A stretch of DNA of 51,665 nt from an uncultured Candidatus Actinomarina sp. (lineage in GTDB: Bacteria > Actinomycetota > Acidimicrobiia > Actinomarinales > Actinomarinaceae). Shown here in pieces: positions 8,793 through 16,936 of the stretch. The number at the start of each line of letters is the position of its first letter. Within the stretch, counting starts at the first letter, position 1. Location of the stretch: the NCBI GenBank assembly GCA_902622665.1, contig CACNQV010000001.1:1-51665 (forward strand). The letters are read 5' to 3'. The notes under the pieces were generated by a model. That model had not been told where the DNA came from. It saw nothing but the letters and a program-made list of their open reading frames with translations, and made no database searches. Made by a program: the position numbers and the translations under genes.

Positions 8793-9227
8793 TTAACCTT
8801 CCTTCGTTTGTACCTCTAATTTTGTACCGTTTACACTTATTACTTTTACTTCTGATCCTGCTGGAATCCTACGATCTAGCGAAACTACTTGCCAATCATC
8901 TCCATATACATGTTGTAAAGTTGATTCATAAATATCTAGCTCTTCAGTCGTAACAAAAGACATTCCTATATACTTATTTGCTCCTTCAGAAAATCCCTTG
9001 CTAGATTTCTTTTCTTTATTTCTAGGACCAAAAACCTTCACGGATAAATATACGCCCACAAGGCTAAAAATTACAAAAGTTGACAACTGGATATTTTGAC
9101 TTTCTGTAAATAAAGATACAATACCTGCGAAAAAAGAACCAACTGCAAATGGAAGTATAAAAAAAGTTGGCACTAAAAGTTCTGCTAATAAAAGTACAGC
9201 CGCTGTTATGAACCAGATTTGTGTCAT
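8793..9227 (-). CDS. NfeD-family protein
   Basis: This 144-residue protein has two to three hydrophobic helices at the N-terminus (IWFITAAVLLLAELLVPTFFILPFAVGSFFAGIVSLF and following). The C-terminal domain has OB-fold character (DDWQVVSLDRRIPAGSEVKVISVNGTKLEVQ). This is the short NfeD type that pairs with stomatin-like SPFH proteins. The neighbouring downstream SPFH gene confirms the assignment. It is 9 bp downstream of the small membrane subunit gene and probably in the same transcript as the bc operon. Confidence 0.85.
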   Translation of the reverse strand: MTQIWFITAAVLLLAELLVPTFFILPFAVGSFFAGIVSLFTESQNIQLSTFVIFSLVGVYLSVKVFGPRNKEKKSSKGFSEGANKYIGMSFVTTEELDIYESTLQHVYGDDWQVVSLDRRIPAGSEVKVISVNGTKLEVQTKEG

Positions 9228-9236
9228 AATGACAAT

Positions 9237-9605
9237 CTAATTATCTTGTTCATCCTTTTCAAGTTGTTCTTGTTCAAACCTATTTAAAGCTAATAAAAAC
9301 ATTATGAAGAGGATTCCGGAACCAATTAAAAATGTTATTGGAATAATTCTTATTTCAAATGCATTTAATCCATCAATGCTTGTTGGTGCTGGGCCTCTTG
9401 GGGCATAAAGTATGAAGAAAATTGAATTAATTACCCCCCAACCAAATATTGCAGCTCCAGTAATTAAGAAACCTAATCTTTTTCCAACATTTGTTGCGTT
9501 CAATAAAAATGTTGATCCAGCAAATACAATGAGGGAACCAATAAACATGATTATTCCAGTAACTAATAAGTTAGATGAAAGAAGTGATCGCATTATTTCA
9601 CGCAT
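9237..9605 (-). CDS. Small membrane protein of the bc operon
   Basis: The 122-residue product has three predicted helices (SSNLLVTGIIMFIGSLIVFAGSTFLL, LGFLITGAAIFGWGVINSIFFILYA and IIPITFLIGSGILFIMFLLAL) and a highly charged C-tail rich in E, Q and D. It overlaps the end of the di-haem cytochrome gene by 8 bp, so it is translationally coupled to the complex. I do not recognise a family. It is probably a small accessory subunit of the quinol-cytochrome c complex, judging only from position. Confidence 0.65.
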   Translation of the reverse strand: MREIMRSLLSSNLLVTGIIMFIGSLIVFAGSTFLLNATNVGKRLGFLITGAAIFGWGVINSIFFILYAPRGPAPTSIDGLNAFEIRIIPITFLIGSGILFIMFLLALNRFEQEQLEKDEQDN

Positions 9606-11022
9606 CGGGCTTCATTCCTCTCAGATAATCAATTATTAAAGCTATGTCAGATTCAGGAAGCACTGCTCCAAAGCCAGGCATTTTTCCTCCACCCACACCA
9701 TTGACGCCGTAAGCTTTACCATTTACGGAGCCTTTAACAATAAAATCAATAAAATCTTCTCTTTGTTTAAATTGTATGTTTACTCTACCAGCTCTTAATG
9801 CAGGTCCTAATCCTCCTGAAGCTATTTCTTTAGTATATGCAACACCGGCAGAATATCCTGCTGTATGACACCTAGCACAATATGCATTGAATAACCCCAC
9901 AGCCCTTTTTGCTTTTTCTAAATCTCCATCAAAAGTGGAGTCTGCTATTTCTTCAAAGGAAACTTCCCAAAGTTTTTCTTCAAGTGCTTTTTCAAGAAAT
10001 GCTAAACCTGTTTCGGCTTCATTTAAAAACTTGTCAAAACCCTCAGAAACTATTCTTATATTAATAAGTTCAGATTCAAGCTGTGATAATAATCCTTTTG
10101 CTACTGATAAATCTTTTCTTCCAGGTATTGACTGTTCATTATCAGGATCCAAATTCAATATATTTGTACCTAAAGTTTCAGATATGGATGCGCTGTAAGA
10201 TGATAATTCTATTTCTACTGAATCACTTAAACCATCCTCATCAGTATCAATACCACCTTCTTTTAATAATAAATCAGTAACATCTTTAACAGCTTTTTCT
10301 ACAATTGGTAATTTTATAGGGGCATCCTTTACACTTTGTATCAATTCTTTTTGTCTAGCAATTTCGTTTTCAACTAATAATTCTGATGTTTCTAATCTTG
10401 ATAGCGAACTATTTATATTCATTTCAATAGTTTGAAGCTCTTCGTCCTGAGAAATTTGAAAATGGTGCATGTATTCTATTAAATCATCTAATTGACCGTC
10501 ATTCATGGGGCCACCACCCTCTAGTCCCCATGCGGGCATCGGAGAATTTGCACGTCCATAAATTAACCAATAACGTACTTCATCATCATCATATCTATAA
10601 AATACATTATTAATTGCAGGGGCTGCCCAAGTAACATTAATCCCACTTCTTTTTTCAACATAGGAGGCAGCTCCACCAGATCCGTCTGCACCGTGACAAT
10701 TTCCGCATCCAAATTCTTCATAAAGATGCTCTCCTCTTTCAACGGATACTTCATCAAATTCTTCAACAAAGCCTTGTTGCCTATCTTGTTCACCAAGATA
10801 ATAAAGAGGGATCATAATTGTTAAAAGAGAAGCAATTATGACTGCAACTGTTAAAGTTCTGTCTAAAGTTTTAGTTTCTAAATCATCATCTGTTCTATAT
10901 TTTGTTAAGTTTGGGGCATAGTCTTGCACTTTACCTGAACCTCTAAATCCAGAAGCAGTAAAAAACGCTAACGCAGCGATTATGCCTAATGCAATTAGTG
11001 TTATTGAAAGTGAACTTGTCAT
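9598..11022 (-). CDS. Membrane-anchored di-haem cytochrome c of the bc complex
   Basis: This 474-residue protein has two N-terminal transmembrane helices (about residues 5-22 and 55-75). Haem site 1 is CGNCH with candidate Met ligands in SPMPAW or GGGPM. A helical middle region (about residues 195-360) contains a calcium-loop-like DTDEDGLSD. Haem site 2 is CARCH, with Met in GGGKMPGF near the C-terminus. Position after the Rieske gene (2 bp) indicates it replaces cytochrome c1 as electron acceptor of the complex. The middle region separates the two haem domains and has no clear relative. Confidence 0.85.
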   Translation of the reverse strand: MTSSLSITLIALGIIAALAFFTASGFRGSGKVQDYAPNLTKYRTDDDLETKTLDRTLTVAVIIASLLTIMIPLYYLGEQDRQQGFVEEFDEVSVERGEHLYEEFGCGNCHGADGSGGAASYVEKRSGINVTWAAPAINNVFYRYDDDEVRYWLIYGRANSPMPAWGLEGGGPMNDGQLDDLIEYMHHFQISQDEELQTIEMNINSSLSRLETSELLVENEIARQKELIQSVKDAPIKLPIVEKAVKDVTDLLLKEGGIDTDEDGLSDSVEIELSSYSASISETLGTNILNLDPDNEQSIPGRKDLSVAKGLLSQLESELINIRIVSEGFDKFLNEAETGLAFLEKALEEKLWEVSFEEIADSTFDGDLEKAKRAVGLFNAYCARCHTAGYSAGVAYTKEIASGGLGPALRAGRVNIQFKQREDFIDFIVKGSVNGKAYGVNGVGGGKMPGFGAVLPESDIALIIDYLRGMKPDA

Positions 11023-11023
11023 A

Positions 11024-11887
11024 TTATTCCTCTGTTGTTAGAGCGATACAAGATAATCCTTGAGGATACTTAACTGACATTCCTGGTGCTCTTGGAGACT
11101 CAATAATCGTACCTGTATCAATTATTAATCTTCCATTTGAGTTTGTGACGTTAAACCTATCGAGATTTCTAGGTGCTGGACCAGCAAAATATTCTCCGAT
11201 CATATTATATTTAGAACCATGACATGGACATTCAAAACCCTGGGATGAGTTGCACCATGGAACTCTACACCCTAAATGTACACATCTTTGATAAACTGCC
11301 ACAAGTCCATCGGTAACTGTAGAGCCTGAGGAAAACTGTGAATTTGCGGCAGCAGTGGCATCAAGAGGAAGCACATAAGCCCTTGCTGATGGAATAAAGG
11401 CTGGTATGACTGAGCCATCTGCTTGGAATATTTGATCTTTAATGTCTTCTATAGAACCTGCATCAATTTTGGATCCAAATCCACCAGAAACTTTTGGCCA
11501 TATAAATCCTAAGTATGAAATTAATTGAATGCCTGCAAAAGCCCCAAATGAAATTCTCAGTGCTTTTGTTAAAAACTGTCGCCTTGTTATTCCTGCCTCT
11601 TCTTCAGATATCTCCTCATAAATAACTTTTTCTTCAAGTTTTACTGCACCATCAGAGTCAATAATTGGTTCATCTATTTCTTCAACAGTTTCTTCAGGCT
11701 CTTCTTTTGGCTGTTCAGGTTCAAAAAAATTAGTTTGTGATTTATCTTCTTTTAATGCCTTTTTATCTAATTTTTTTTTCCAGTTACTACTTTTAGGCTT
11801 TCTTCCAGTAACAATTACTATAATTCCGACAATTCCCAATAATCCAACTACAGCAAAAGCTGCAAAAGATAATTCAACTATGCTCAT
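11024..11887 (-). CDS. qcrA: Rieske [2Fe-2S] protein with an extra N-terminal membrane helix
   Basis: The C-terminal Rieske domain has CVHLGC and CPCHGS, supplying two Cys and two His ligands plus the disulfide Cys pair, followed by GPAPRNLDRF. Upstream is a twin-arginine-like ITRRQFLTKALRISFG leading into the usual anchor helix. Unusually, another transmembrane helix (VELSFAAFAVVGLLGIVGIIVIV) and an acidic linker of about 65 residues rich in E and P precede it. The 287-residue length is well above that of a minimal Rieske subunit. The gene start overlaps the cytochrome b C-part stop by 4 bp. Confidence 0.9.
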   Translation of the reverse strand: MSIVELSFAAFAVVGLLGIVGIIVIVTGRKPKSSNWKKKLDKKALKEDKSQTNFFEPEQPKEEPEETVEEIDEPIIDSDGAVKLEEKVIYEEISEEEAGITRRQFLTKALRISFGAFAGIQLISYLGFIWPKVSGGFGSKIDAGSIEDIKDQIFQADGSVIPAFIPSARAYVLPLDATAAANSQFSSGSTVTDGLVAVYQRCVHLGCRVPWCNSSQGFECPCHGSKYNMIGEYFAGPAPRNLDRFNVTNSNGRLIIDTGTIIESPRAPGMSVKYPQGLSCIALTTEE

Positions 11888-12789
11888 TCGAAATGAATCC
11901 AGTCAAGTAAGTCATCAAACCATATTCCATCAATCCATGGATAAGTCCAGTTCCAACCTGGTCCTCGAAACAAAACTCCAATAATTGTTAGGACACCTGC
12001 CCCCGCTAGAAAAAATGTATAAAACATAATTGCAAACTTTCTTTTTGATGGATGTGTTTCAGGATTTCTATCAATATATGGAAAAGCCATCCACACGACA
12101 ACACCTAAAACCAGGGGAATCATAACACCAGCGATTTGAGGATCCCAGTAAGACAAAAGCTCTTGCAATCCTAAAAAGTACCACGGTGCTTTTGCAGGGT
12201 TTGGAGTCACGTTTGGATTAGCTTCTTCTAATAATGGTGCTTGTAATATGGCTGAAAGCAAAATTAAAAAAGCAGTCATTGCCATAAGTGAAACAAATTC
12301 TGGAAGCATTAAATGCGGCCATGTATTAACTTTGTCTACAGGCTCTGATACAGGTTTTTGAATAGGTTTTGCTTTAACTACAGTTAATAGTCTTTGAGTA
12401 ACTTTAACTTCCGGAGCAAAATCTACTTCATCCGGAGTATCTACTTTAGCTGGAGCAGGCGCCTTAGCTGCTGGCGGTTTTTGTTCAATTTTTACCGCTG
12501 CAACCTTCTCGGTAGTTTCTGCTGCATGTTCTTCTTTTACAGGTGAAATAGTTTCTGCTGCTGGTGCTGGCGTCTCTGTTACAGGTACTGGTGTCTCTGT
12601 TACAGGTGCTGGTGTCTCTGCTGCTGGAGTTGGTACCTCTTCGAAAGCAATTACTTCAGGCTCTTTAGACACTATTGTTGGATCTTCTTGCCCTTTCATT
12701 TCAGCTAAAGCTTTTTCAACGCTGATTCCTAAAGCTTTTGCTCTTGCTTGAGCAGCTCTTTTCAATAAATGTTCAGGAATATCTACCAT
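11884..12789 (-). CDS. Cytochrome b C-terminal half (subunit IV-like) with N-terminal tag and linker
   Basis: The C-terminal half (from about residue 165) is the subunit IV-like part of cytochrome b, with three to four helices. Its quinol-oxidation loop is TPNPAKAPWYFLGLQELL, where APWY stands in the place of PEWY. The first 35 residues form a helical tag (PEHLLKRAAQARAKALGI) that also occurs in the two cytochromes c of the divergent operon. A repetitive Pro/Ala/Thr/Glu linker (about residues 45-150) joins tag and membrane part. It lies 6 bp after the N-terminal half of cytochrome b. Confidence 0.85.
   Translation of the reverse strand: MVDIPEHLLKRAAQARAKALGISVEKALAEMKGQEDPTIVSKEPEVIAFEEVPTPAAETPAPVTETPVPVTETPAPAAETISPVKEEHAAETTEKVAAVKIEQKPPAAKAPAPAKVDTPDEVDFAPEVKVTQRLLTVVKAKPIQKPVSEPVDKVNTWPHLMLPEFVSLMAMTAFLILLSAILQAPLLEEANPNVTPNPAKAPWYFLGLQELLSYWDPQIAGVMIPLVLGVVVWMAFPYIDRNPETHPSKRKFAIMFYTFFLAGAGVLTIIGVLFRGPGWNWTYPWIDGIWFDDLLDWIHFE
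12560..12635 (-). repeat. 24-bp tandem repeats coding the Pro/Thr/Glu linker
   Basis: Three to four near-identical units (plus-strand core GGTGCTGGTGTCTCTGTTAC) encode repeated TETPAPV/AAETPAPV blocks in the cytochrome b C-part. This is a classic unstable flexible-linker repeat. Confidence 0.65.
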
Positions 12790-12795
12790 AAAAAC

Positions 12796-13569
12796 CTATA
12801 AAGGACCTGAGATTCCGCCGTCTTTTCTTACTCTCCAGAAATGAACAGCCATAAAAATAACAATAATAAATGGTAAGAAAAGGACATGTAGAACATAAAA
12901 TCTTAATAAAGTCGCAGTCGTTGCTTCAAGACCTGCAAATAATCCAAACTTTGCCTGAGCACCAATTACGGGCGTGTAACCCGCCATATTACCACCAACA
13001 GTTACAGCCCAAATTGCTAATTGATCCCACGGAAGCAAGTAGCCTGTGAAAGATAATAAAAGGGTTAGCAATAGCAAAATCACTCCAATTACCCAGTTGA
13101 ATTCTCTTGGTGCTTTGTAAGCACCATGGTAAAAAACTCTAGACATGTGAAGAAATACAACTAAAACCATAAGATGGGCTCCCCATCTATGCATATTTCT
13201 TACTAGAGAACCAAATGCAATATCTGTTTGTAAGGCTTGGATATCAACATAGGCAAGCTCGGTTGGACGAAAGTAAAACATTAACCATATACCTGTGATT
13301 GTCAAAACAATAAATAGAAAGAAACTCAGTCCACCTAAACAGAGTGTATATGAAAGTCTTACACCATGTCTTTTTACTTTTACTGGATGTAAGTGATAAA
13401 GCACATTATTCATAACGACATAAGATCTATTCCTAGGACTGTCGACATATCCTTTTCTAAAAGGAGATCCTGGTCTGAAAATACTCGACATGAGTTTTCC
13501 GCCCCTAAAGCTATCAGTAGCACTTACTCTCGCTTCTTTAATCCTGTCTCTGAGTGATAATTTTTGCAT
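12796..13569 (-). CDS. qcrB: Cytochrome b N-terminal half (b6-like)
   Basis: This 257-residue protein has four transmembrane helices. Histidines for the two b haems lie in RNMHRWGAHLM and in VLHVLFLPFIIVIFMAVHFWRV, at the usual spacing. The first helix has SYTLCLGGLSFF, with a cysteine at the place used in b6f and Bacillus-type complexes for covalent attachment of a third haem. A following MFYFRPT matches that group. About 60 residues precede the first helix. Together with the split C-part and Rieske gene this defines a b6f/QcrABC-like quinol-cytochrome c complex. Confidence 0.9.
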   Translation of the reverse strand: MQKLSLRDRIKEARVSATDSFRGGKLMSSIFRPGSPFRKGYVDSPRNRSYVVMNNVLYHLHPVKVKRHGVRLSYTLCLGGLSFFLFIVLTITGIWLMFYFRPTELAYVDIQALQTDIAFGSLVRNMHRWGAHLMVLVVFLHMSRVFYHGAYKAPREFNWVIGVILLLLTLLLSFTGYLLPWDQLAIWAVTVGGNMAGYTPVIGAQAKFGLFAGLEATTATLLRFYVLHVLFLPFIIVIFMAVHFWRVRKDGGISGPL

Positions 13570-13578
13570 TATGTAATC

Positions 13579-14025
13579 CTAAAGCCTTCCATATATATAT
13601 CCATGCCTATCACTTCTTTGTCCAGAGTCTTCATCCCATGGGGCTTGATAGAGTCCGTTTTCGACAGCTTGATCAGCAAGTGATCCTGCAAACTTACCTA
13701 ATGAAATAACTCCTGTTGGGCATCTGTCTACACACAAAGCACATCTCGTGCAAGCTTCCTCGTCAACTACAAAAAAGCCTGGCTCTTCCGATGCATCAGG
13801 AGACTCAACATTTATTGAATCTTCGATTGCATCGACAGACAAGTAATGAATACATTTCCATGGGCAAATATCAACACATCCCTCACATAAAATACATTCT
13901 GATTCATCAATATGTAAAAATTGTTTTGGACGCACACGTGAAGCTACCTTGTCTGACTCAACCATTGCCAAATTGTATTTTTTTTCAAATTCTGGCATCT
14001 CTATTAATACTTCAGATTTAGGCAT
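13579..14025 (-). CDS. 2x[4Fe-4S] ferredoxin-type protein in the bc operon
   Basis: The 148-residue protein has two complete [4Fe-4S] motifs, CILCEGCVDICPWKC and CTRCALCVDRCP, separated by an insert of about 35 acidic residues. It has no signal peptide or membrane helix, so it should act on the cytoplasmic side. Its gene overlaps the membrane protein gene before it by 8 bp and precedes cytochrome b by 9 bp. A ferredoxin subunit is not part of the standard bc1 or b6f complexes. It may bring electrons from a cytoplasmic donor or be a peripheral subunit. Confidence 0.85.
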   Translation of the reverse strand: MPKSEVLIEMPEFEKKYNLAMVESDKVASRVRPKQFLHIDESECILCEGCVDICPWKCIHYLSVDAIEDSINVESPDASEEPGFFVVDEEACTRCALCVDRCPTGVISLGKFAGSLADQAVENGLYQAPWDEDSGQRSDRHGYIYGRL

Positions 14026-14611
14026 CTTGTTCCACCCTTATAACTTCTTTACCATAGTCAGAAATTCTTGATTTTGAACTTTCTATTTTGCTATTTACAT
14101 CTTGAATTAAGTAGGCGACAACTAATCCTGCTATAAGAAAATTAGTAGAAATACCCAACTGAATGAGATCTTTTAATGCTGCCATGCTTAGGCCTATCTC
14201 ATTATTTAAGAATAGTATTGGAGGAAACTGAATAAACTCTCTTTGGCCTGTCCATTCCAAAGGTCCTTGTGCTAGGTTTAGCCACTCAGATGGGACGATA
14301 CCTAAAAGAATTGACATTTCTATCCACGTTAGAAATGCAAAATAGGTAGCCTTTGCCCAAGTTAATTCTTTTTGATTCCAGACAACTAAAACTAAACCTA
14401 AGAGAAGTAATTGACTTGCACCAAATGCAATGAGTTGACCAATTGTTTGAGGCAACCATCCTCTTGGAATCCAGTTAAAGTAGTCAATAACTTGACCTTT
14501 TGGAAACCCTGCAAAATGTGCAATGATGACTCCGATTGTCATTCCACCGATGCCGGAGACAATCGAAACCAAACCTATTCTGTATCGAAATTTATAAATT
14601 GTATAAATCAA
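14018..14611 (-). CDS. Polytopic membrane protein, first gene of the bc operon
   Basis: This 197-residue product has about five hydrophobic helices, including IGLVSIVSGIGGMTIGVIIAHFAG, LIAFGASQLLLLGLVLVVW, ATYFAFLTWIEMSILLGIV and a C-terminal one (TNFLIAGLVVAYLI). A charged tail follows. The start is a TTG with an AGGAAA-type ribosome site about 5 nt upstream. The family is not recognised. Its coupling to the ferredoxin gene (8-bp overlap) suggests a quinone- or ferredoxin-associated membrane subunit, but no redox motif is visible. Confidence 0.7.
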   Translation of the reverse strand: MIYTIYKFRYRIGLVSIVSGIGGMTIGVIIAHFAGFPKGQVIDYFNWIPRGWLPQTIGQLIAFGASQLLLLGLVLVVWNQKELTWAKATYFAFLTWIEMSILLGIVPSEWLNLAQGPLEWTGQREFIQFPPILFLNNEIGLSMAALKDLIQLGISTNFLIAGLVVAYLIQDVNSKIESSKSRISDYGKEVIRVEQDA

Positions 14612-14720
14612 ATTTCCTCAAACCTTACCTATTTATTTTATCCTAAGATTGAAGAAAAATATAAATTGATTTCAATATCTTTTTTAAAATATTTAACTTA
14701 TAACCAGTCACATTTGTGCA

Positions 14721-14726
14721 TATAAT
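14721..14726 (+). promoter_or_regulatory. Candidate -10 element for the oxidase-like operon
   Basis: A perfect TATAAT lies 32 bp upstream of the CcoN-like start, in the 146-bp divergent spacer. No good -35 is seen at 17 bp, so the promoter may depend on an activator. The remaining spacer is AT-rich without clear structure. Confidence 0.4.
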
Positions 14727-14757
14727 AGTAAGGTCAAAATGATTAGTTATTAGGCTT

Positions 14758-16149
14758 ATGAAATTAAAGTTGTTTCCAAAAAACGAACAAGAACTTTCGA
14801 AACTTTTTGTTCTGATTTTTCCACTTACATTGTTTTTATCACTTACTATTTCATTTTTAAAAAATGCATACTTCACTTTTGCTAATCTTTTACCAAACAA
14901 TGTAATTTTCAATTACGGATTTTTGGATAGGCTTGACACTCAAGCTTCGTTTGGTCTTGTATTTGGAGCAGCGCTTTGTATGAGCTTCTCATATTTGTTT
15001 TCAAAATCATTAGGAAGAGCAATGTTTTTATTTCCGTTAGTGTTTTTAACTTTATTGGGAGTTGTTGGTACCGAATTTTTAGATATATTAGTAAACTTCT
15101 TTTTTCAAAATACAGCATACGATTTAGGAAATAGCTCTTTATTGATTCTTTTAAAAATACTTGTAGTATTCGGATTATTTAGCTTAGCCTCACTAAATCT
15201 TCTAGCTAAAAAAGAAGCTTCAATATTTGCAAGTGCTCAATTCCTTTATGGGGCTGTGGTTTTTTACTTAATTTCTCTTTTTATAGTTAGAGCGGAATTA
15301 AGAGTTTATTCAGATCTATTTCTAATTAACTCTTTATATACCGGTACACATATATATGTAGGTTTTGCTTTTATTTATATGGCTATAGTTCATTTTTTAA
15401 TGACAAGACCACTCGGTGCAGTATTGTTTAATAAAACCCTTGCTTCAGTTACTTTTTGGGGCTTTTTATTTCTCTTGCCATGGACAAATTCTAAATACTA
15501 TTACGGTTCAGTGCTTCCAAACTGGATTGAAAATATTTCTATATATCTTTCAATGAGTTTAGTGATACCATTATTAGCTTTTTTAGTTAACTATATTAAA
15601 ACAATACAATCTAGGGAAGAAAACCAACCTATATCACCAAATTTACTAAATTTTTCTGTAATTTTATTCTCAATAACAACAATCTTCCATATGGTTTCAG
15701 GTTTTGAAAATCTTCTTCCAATATTAGGAATAACTAATTTTGTAAATGCTATAAATTATGGATTTTCTGGTTCACTTATTCTTGCAACTATATCATTAAG
15801 CTATTATTTAATTCCAAAATTGTTTGGAAGAGAAGTAGCTTACTCAAAGCTTGAGGATATTGTCTTTTTGGGATTTAAAATTTCTTATATTTCTATCTTA
15901 ATTAATAACATTGTTTTAGGAATTAACTCTGGCTATTCATGGAACGCTGGTGCAAACGCAGGAAACCCCACAATTTATGGTGAAGGGTTTGAAATAGTAT
16001 GGAATCAAATAAGTTTTAATTTTTCTTTAAATACTTTTATTTCACTTCTCCTACTGGGTAGCGGATTTATGTACCTTGTTTCTGTTTTAAGAGCAATATC
16101 TTCTGGATCAATAACTACCGTCGAAGAAATGGTATATACAAATGAGTGA
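14758..16149 (+). CDS. CcoN-like (cbb3 oxidase subunit I) homologue lacking metal ligands
   Basis: The 463-residue polytopic protein (about 12 helices) aligns by eye with CcoN. FGFLDRLDTQASFG-like, YTGTHIYVGF, VLPNW, SGFENLLPILGITNFVNA and YYLIPKLFGR match the CcoN blocks around R-L-H-T-N-A, Y-G-H-N-A-V-G-F, L-P-D-W, S-T-F-E-G-P and Y-H-L-V-P-K-x-F-G-R. The whole protein has only three histidines (H198, H212, H311). The helix II haem ligand position is D60, the histidine pair before LPDW reads NSK, and the helix X haem ligands read N, Y or F. It therefore cannot bind the usual low-spin haem, high-spin haem and CuB. Only the first CuB histidine (H198) is kept. Confidence 0.75.
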   Translation: MKLKLFPKNEQELSKLFVLIFPLTLFLSLTISFLKNAYFTFANLLPNNVIFNYGFLDRLDTQASFGLVFGAALCMSFSYLFSKSLGRAMFLFPLVFLTLLGVVGTEFLDILVNFFFQNTAYDLGNSSLLILLKILVVFGLFSLASLNLLAKKEASIFASAQFLYGAVVFYLISLFIVRAELRVYSDLFLINSLYTGTHIYVGFAFIYMAIVHFLMTRPLGAVLFNKTLASVTFWGFLFLLPWTNSKYYYGSVLPNWIENISIYLSMSLVIPLLAFLVNYIKTIQSREENQPISPNLLNFSVILFSITTIFHMVSGFENLLPILGITNFVNAINYGFSGSLILATISLSYYLIPKLFGREVAYSKLEDIVFLGFKISYISILINNIVLGINSGYSWNAGANAGNPTIYGEGFEIVWNQISFNFSLNTFISLLLLGSGFMYLVSVLRAISSGSITTVEEMVYTNE

Positions 16150-16305
16150 GTTAATAAATAAAATAGCAGAGCTATTAAAAGCACCTGTTGATTTAATACA
16201 ACGCTCAGCAGAGGCAAGAGCTGCTGCTTCAGGAAACTCCGTCGATGAAGTATTAAATTCTTGGGCTGGTGGAGAGAGTGTAACAGTCTCCGCACCTAAA
16301 GAAGA
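16140..16305 (+). repeat. 166-bp perfect direct repeat, copy 1
   Basis: This stretch is identical base for base to 16927-17092 (offset 787). It covers 2 bp before the start codon plus the first 55 codons of two adjacent cytochrome c genes. Identity that includes all third codon positions points to a recent duplication or ongoing gene conversion of the N-terminal tag. Confidence 0.95.
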
Positions 16306-16936
16306 GGTTGCTGTCCAGGAAGAAGTTGTCCAAGAAGAAGCGCATAAAGAAGAAGTTGTCCAGGAAGAAGTTGTTGAAGAAGAAGCGCATAAAGAAGAGG
16401 TTGTCCAGGAAGAAGTTATTGAAGAAATTGTTGAAGAAATTGTTGAATTAAAGAATGAAAGTTCTTTCAGTTTTATTTCAGGAGTATTAATAGTAAGTTT
16501 ATTTACTTATATTTTTGGTTTTGTTATTCCAAAAAATCAAGCAATAAGTGTTGTAAGTGATTCATTAAATAACACATTTAATGTCAGTAGTGAGGTTGTT
16601 AAAGGGGCTGAGGTTTATTCTGTTTTAAATTGTCAATCATGCCATACCCAAAATGTAAGAACCTTGATTCCTGATACTCAAAATGGAAAAGTGCTTAAAA
16701 ATAAATATGCGCATTCAGCTTTAATAAAAAATGTTGGGAACATAAGGCTCGGACCAGACCTTTCTACAAGCGCAACTCGTGAGCCAACAAATAATAGCCA
16801 ATGGCTCACAAGATACTTATCTGACTCAACATCAGTTAATAGGGAAATACCACACCCAAGTTATGCATTCCTCGAAGATGAAGATTTGGAGTACCTCGTC
16901 GCTTATTTACTATCATTAGGAGAAATAAATGAGTGA
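16142..16936 (+). CDS. CcoO-like mono-haem cytochrome c with N-terminal tag
   Basis: Domains in order are: helical tag (1-50; IQRSAEARAAASG), acidic repeat linker of E-E-V and H-K-E units (about 55-105), one membrane helix (FSFISGVLIVSLFTYIFGFVIP), and a cytochrome domain. The last resembles CcoO: CQSCHTQNVRTL, then GNIRLGPDLS, then IPHPSYAFLEDEDL. CcoO has a Met ligand at the N-M-P-A-Y site; here the site reads PHPSY. There is no methionine at all after the initiator, so the sixth haem ligand must be something else (His is available in YAHSAL and IPHPS). The start overlaps the CcoN-like stop by 8 bp. The last 8 bases overlap the next gene. Confidence 0.8.
   Translation: MSELINKIAELLKAPVDLIQRSAEARAAASGNSVDEVLNSWAGGESVTVSAPKEEVAVQEEVVQEEAHKEEVVQEEVVEEEAHKEEVVQEEVIEEIVEEIVELKNESSFSFISGVLIVSLFTYIFGFVIPKNQAISVVSDSLNNTFNVSSEVVKGAEVYSVLNCQSCHTQNVRTLIPDTQNGKVLKNKYAHSALIKNVGNIRLGPDLSTSATREPTNNSQWLTRYLSDSTSVNREIPHPSYAFLEDEDLEYLVAYLLSLGEINE
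16306..16450 (+). repeat. Acidic linker repeats in the CcoO-like gene
   Basis: Imperfect direct repeats of about 30-60 bp encode EEVVQEEAHKEE-type blocks (Q-E-E-V-V, H-K-E-E-V-V). They start exactly where the 166-bp repeat ends and run to the membrane helix. Confidence 0.7.

Noticed and set aside
9887-10280. Open frames opposite the di-haem cytochrome gene
   Set aside because: They are shadows of the coding strand, Ser/Leu-rich with no family features.
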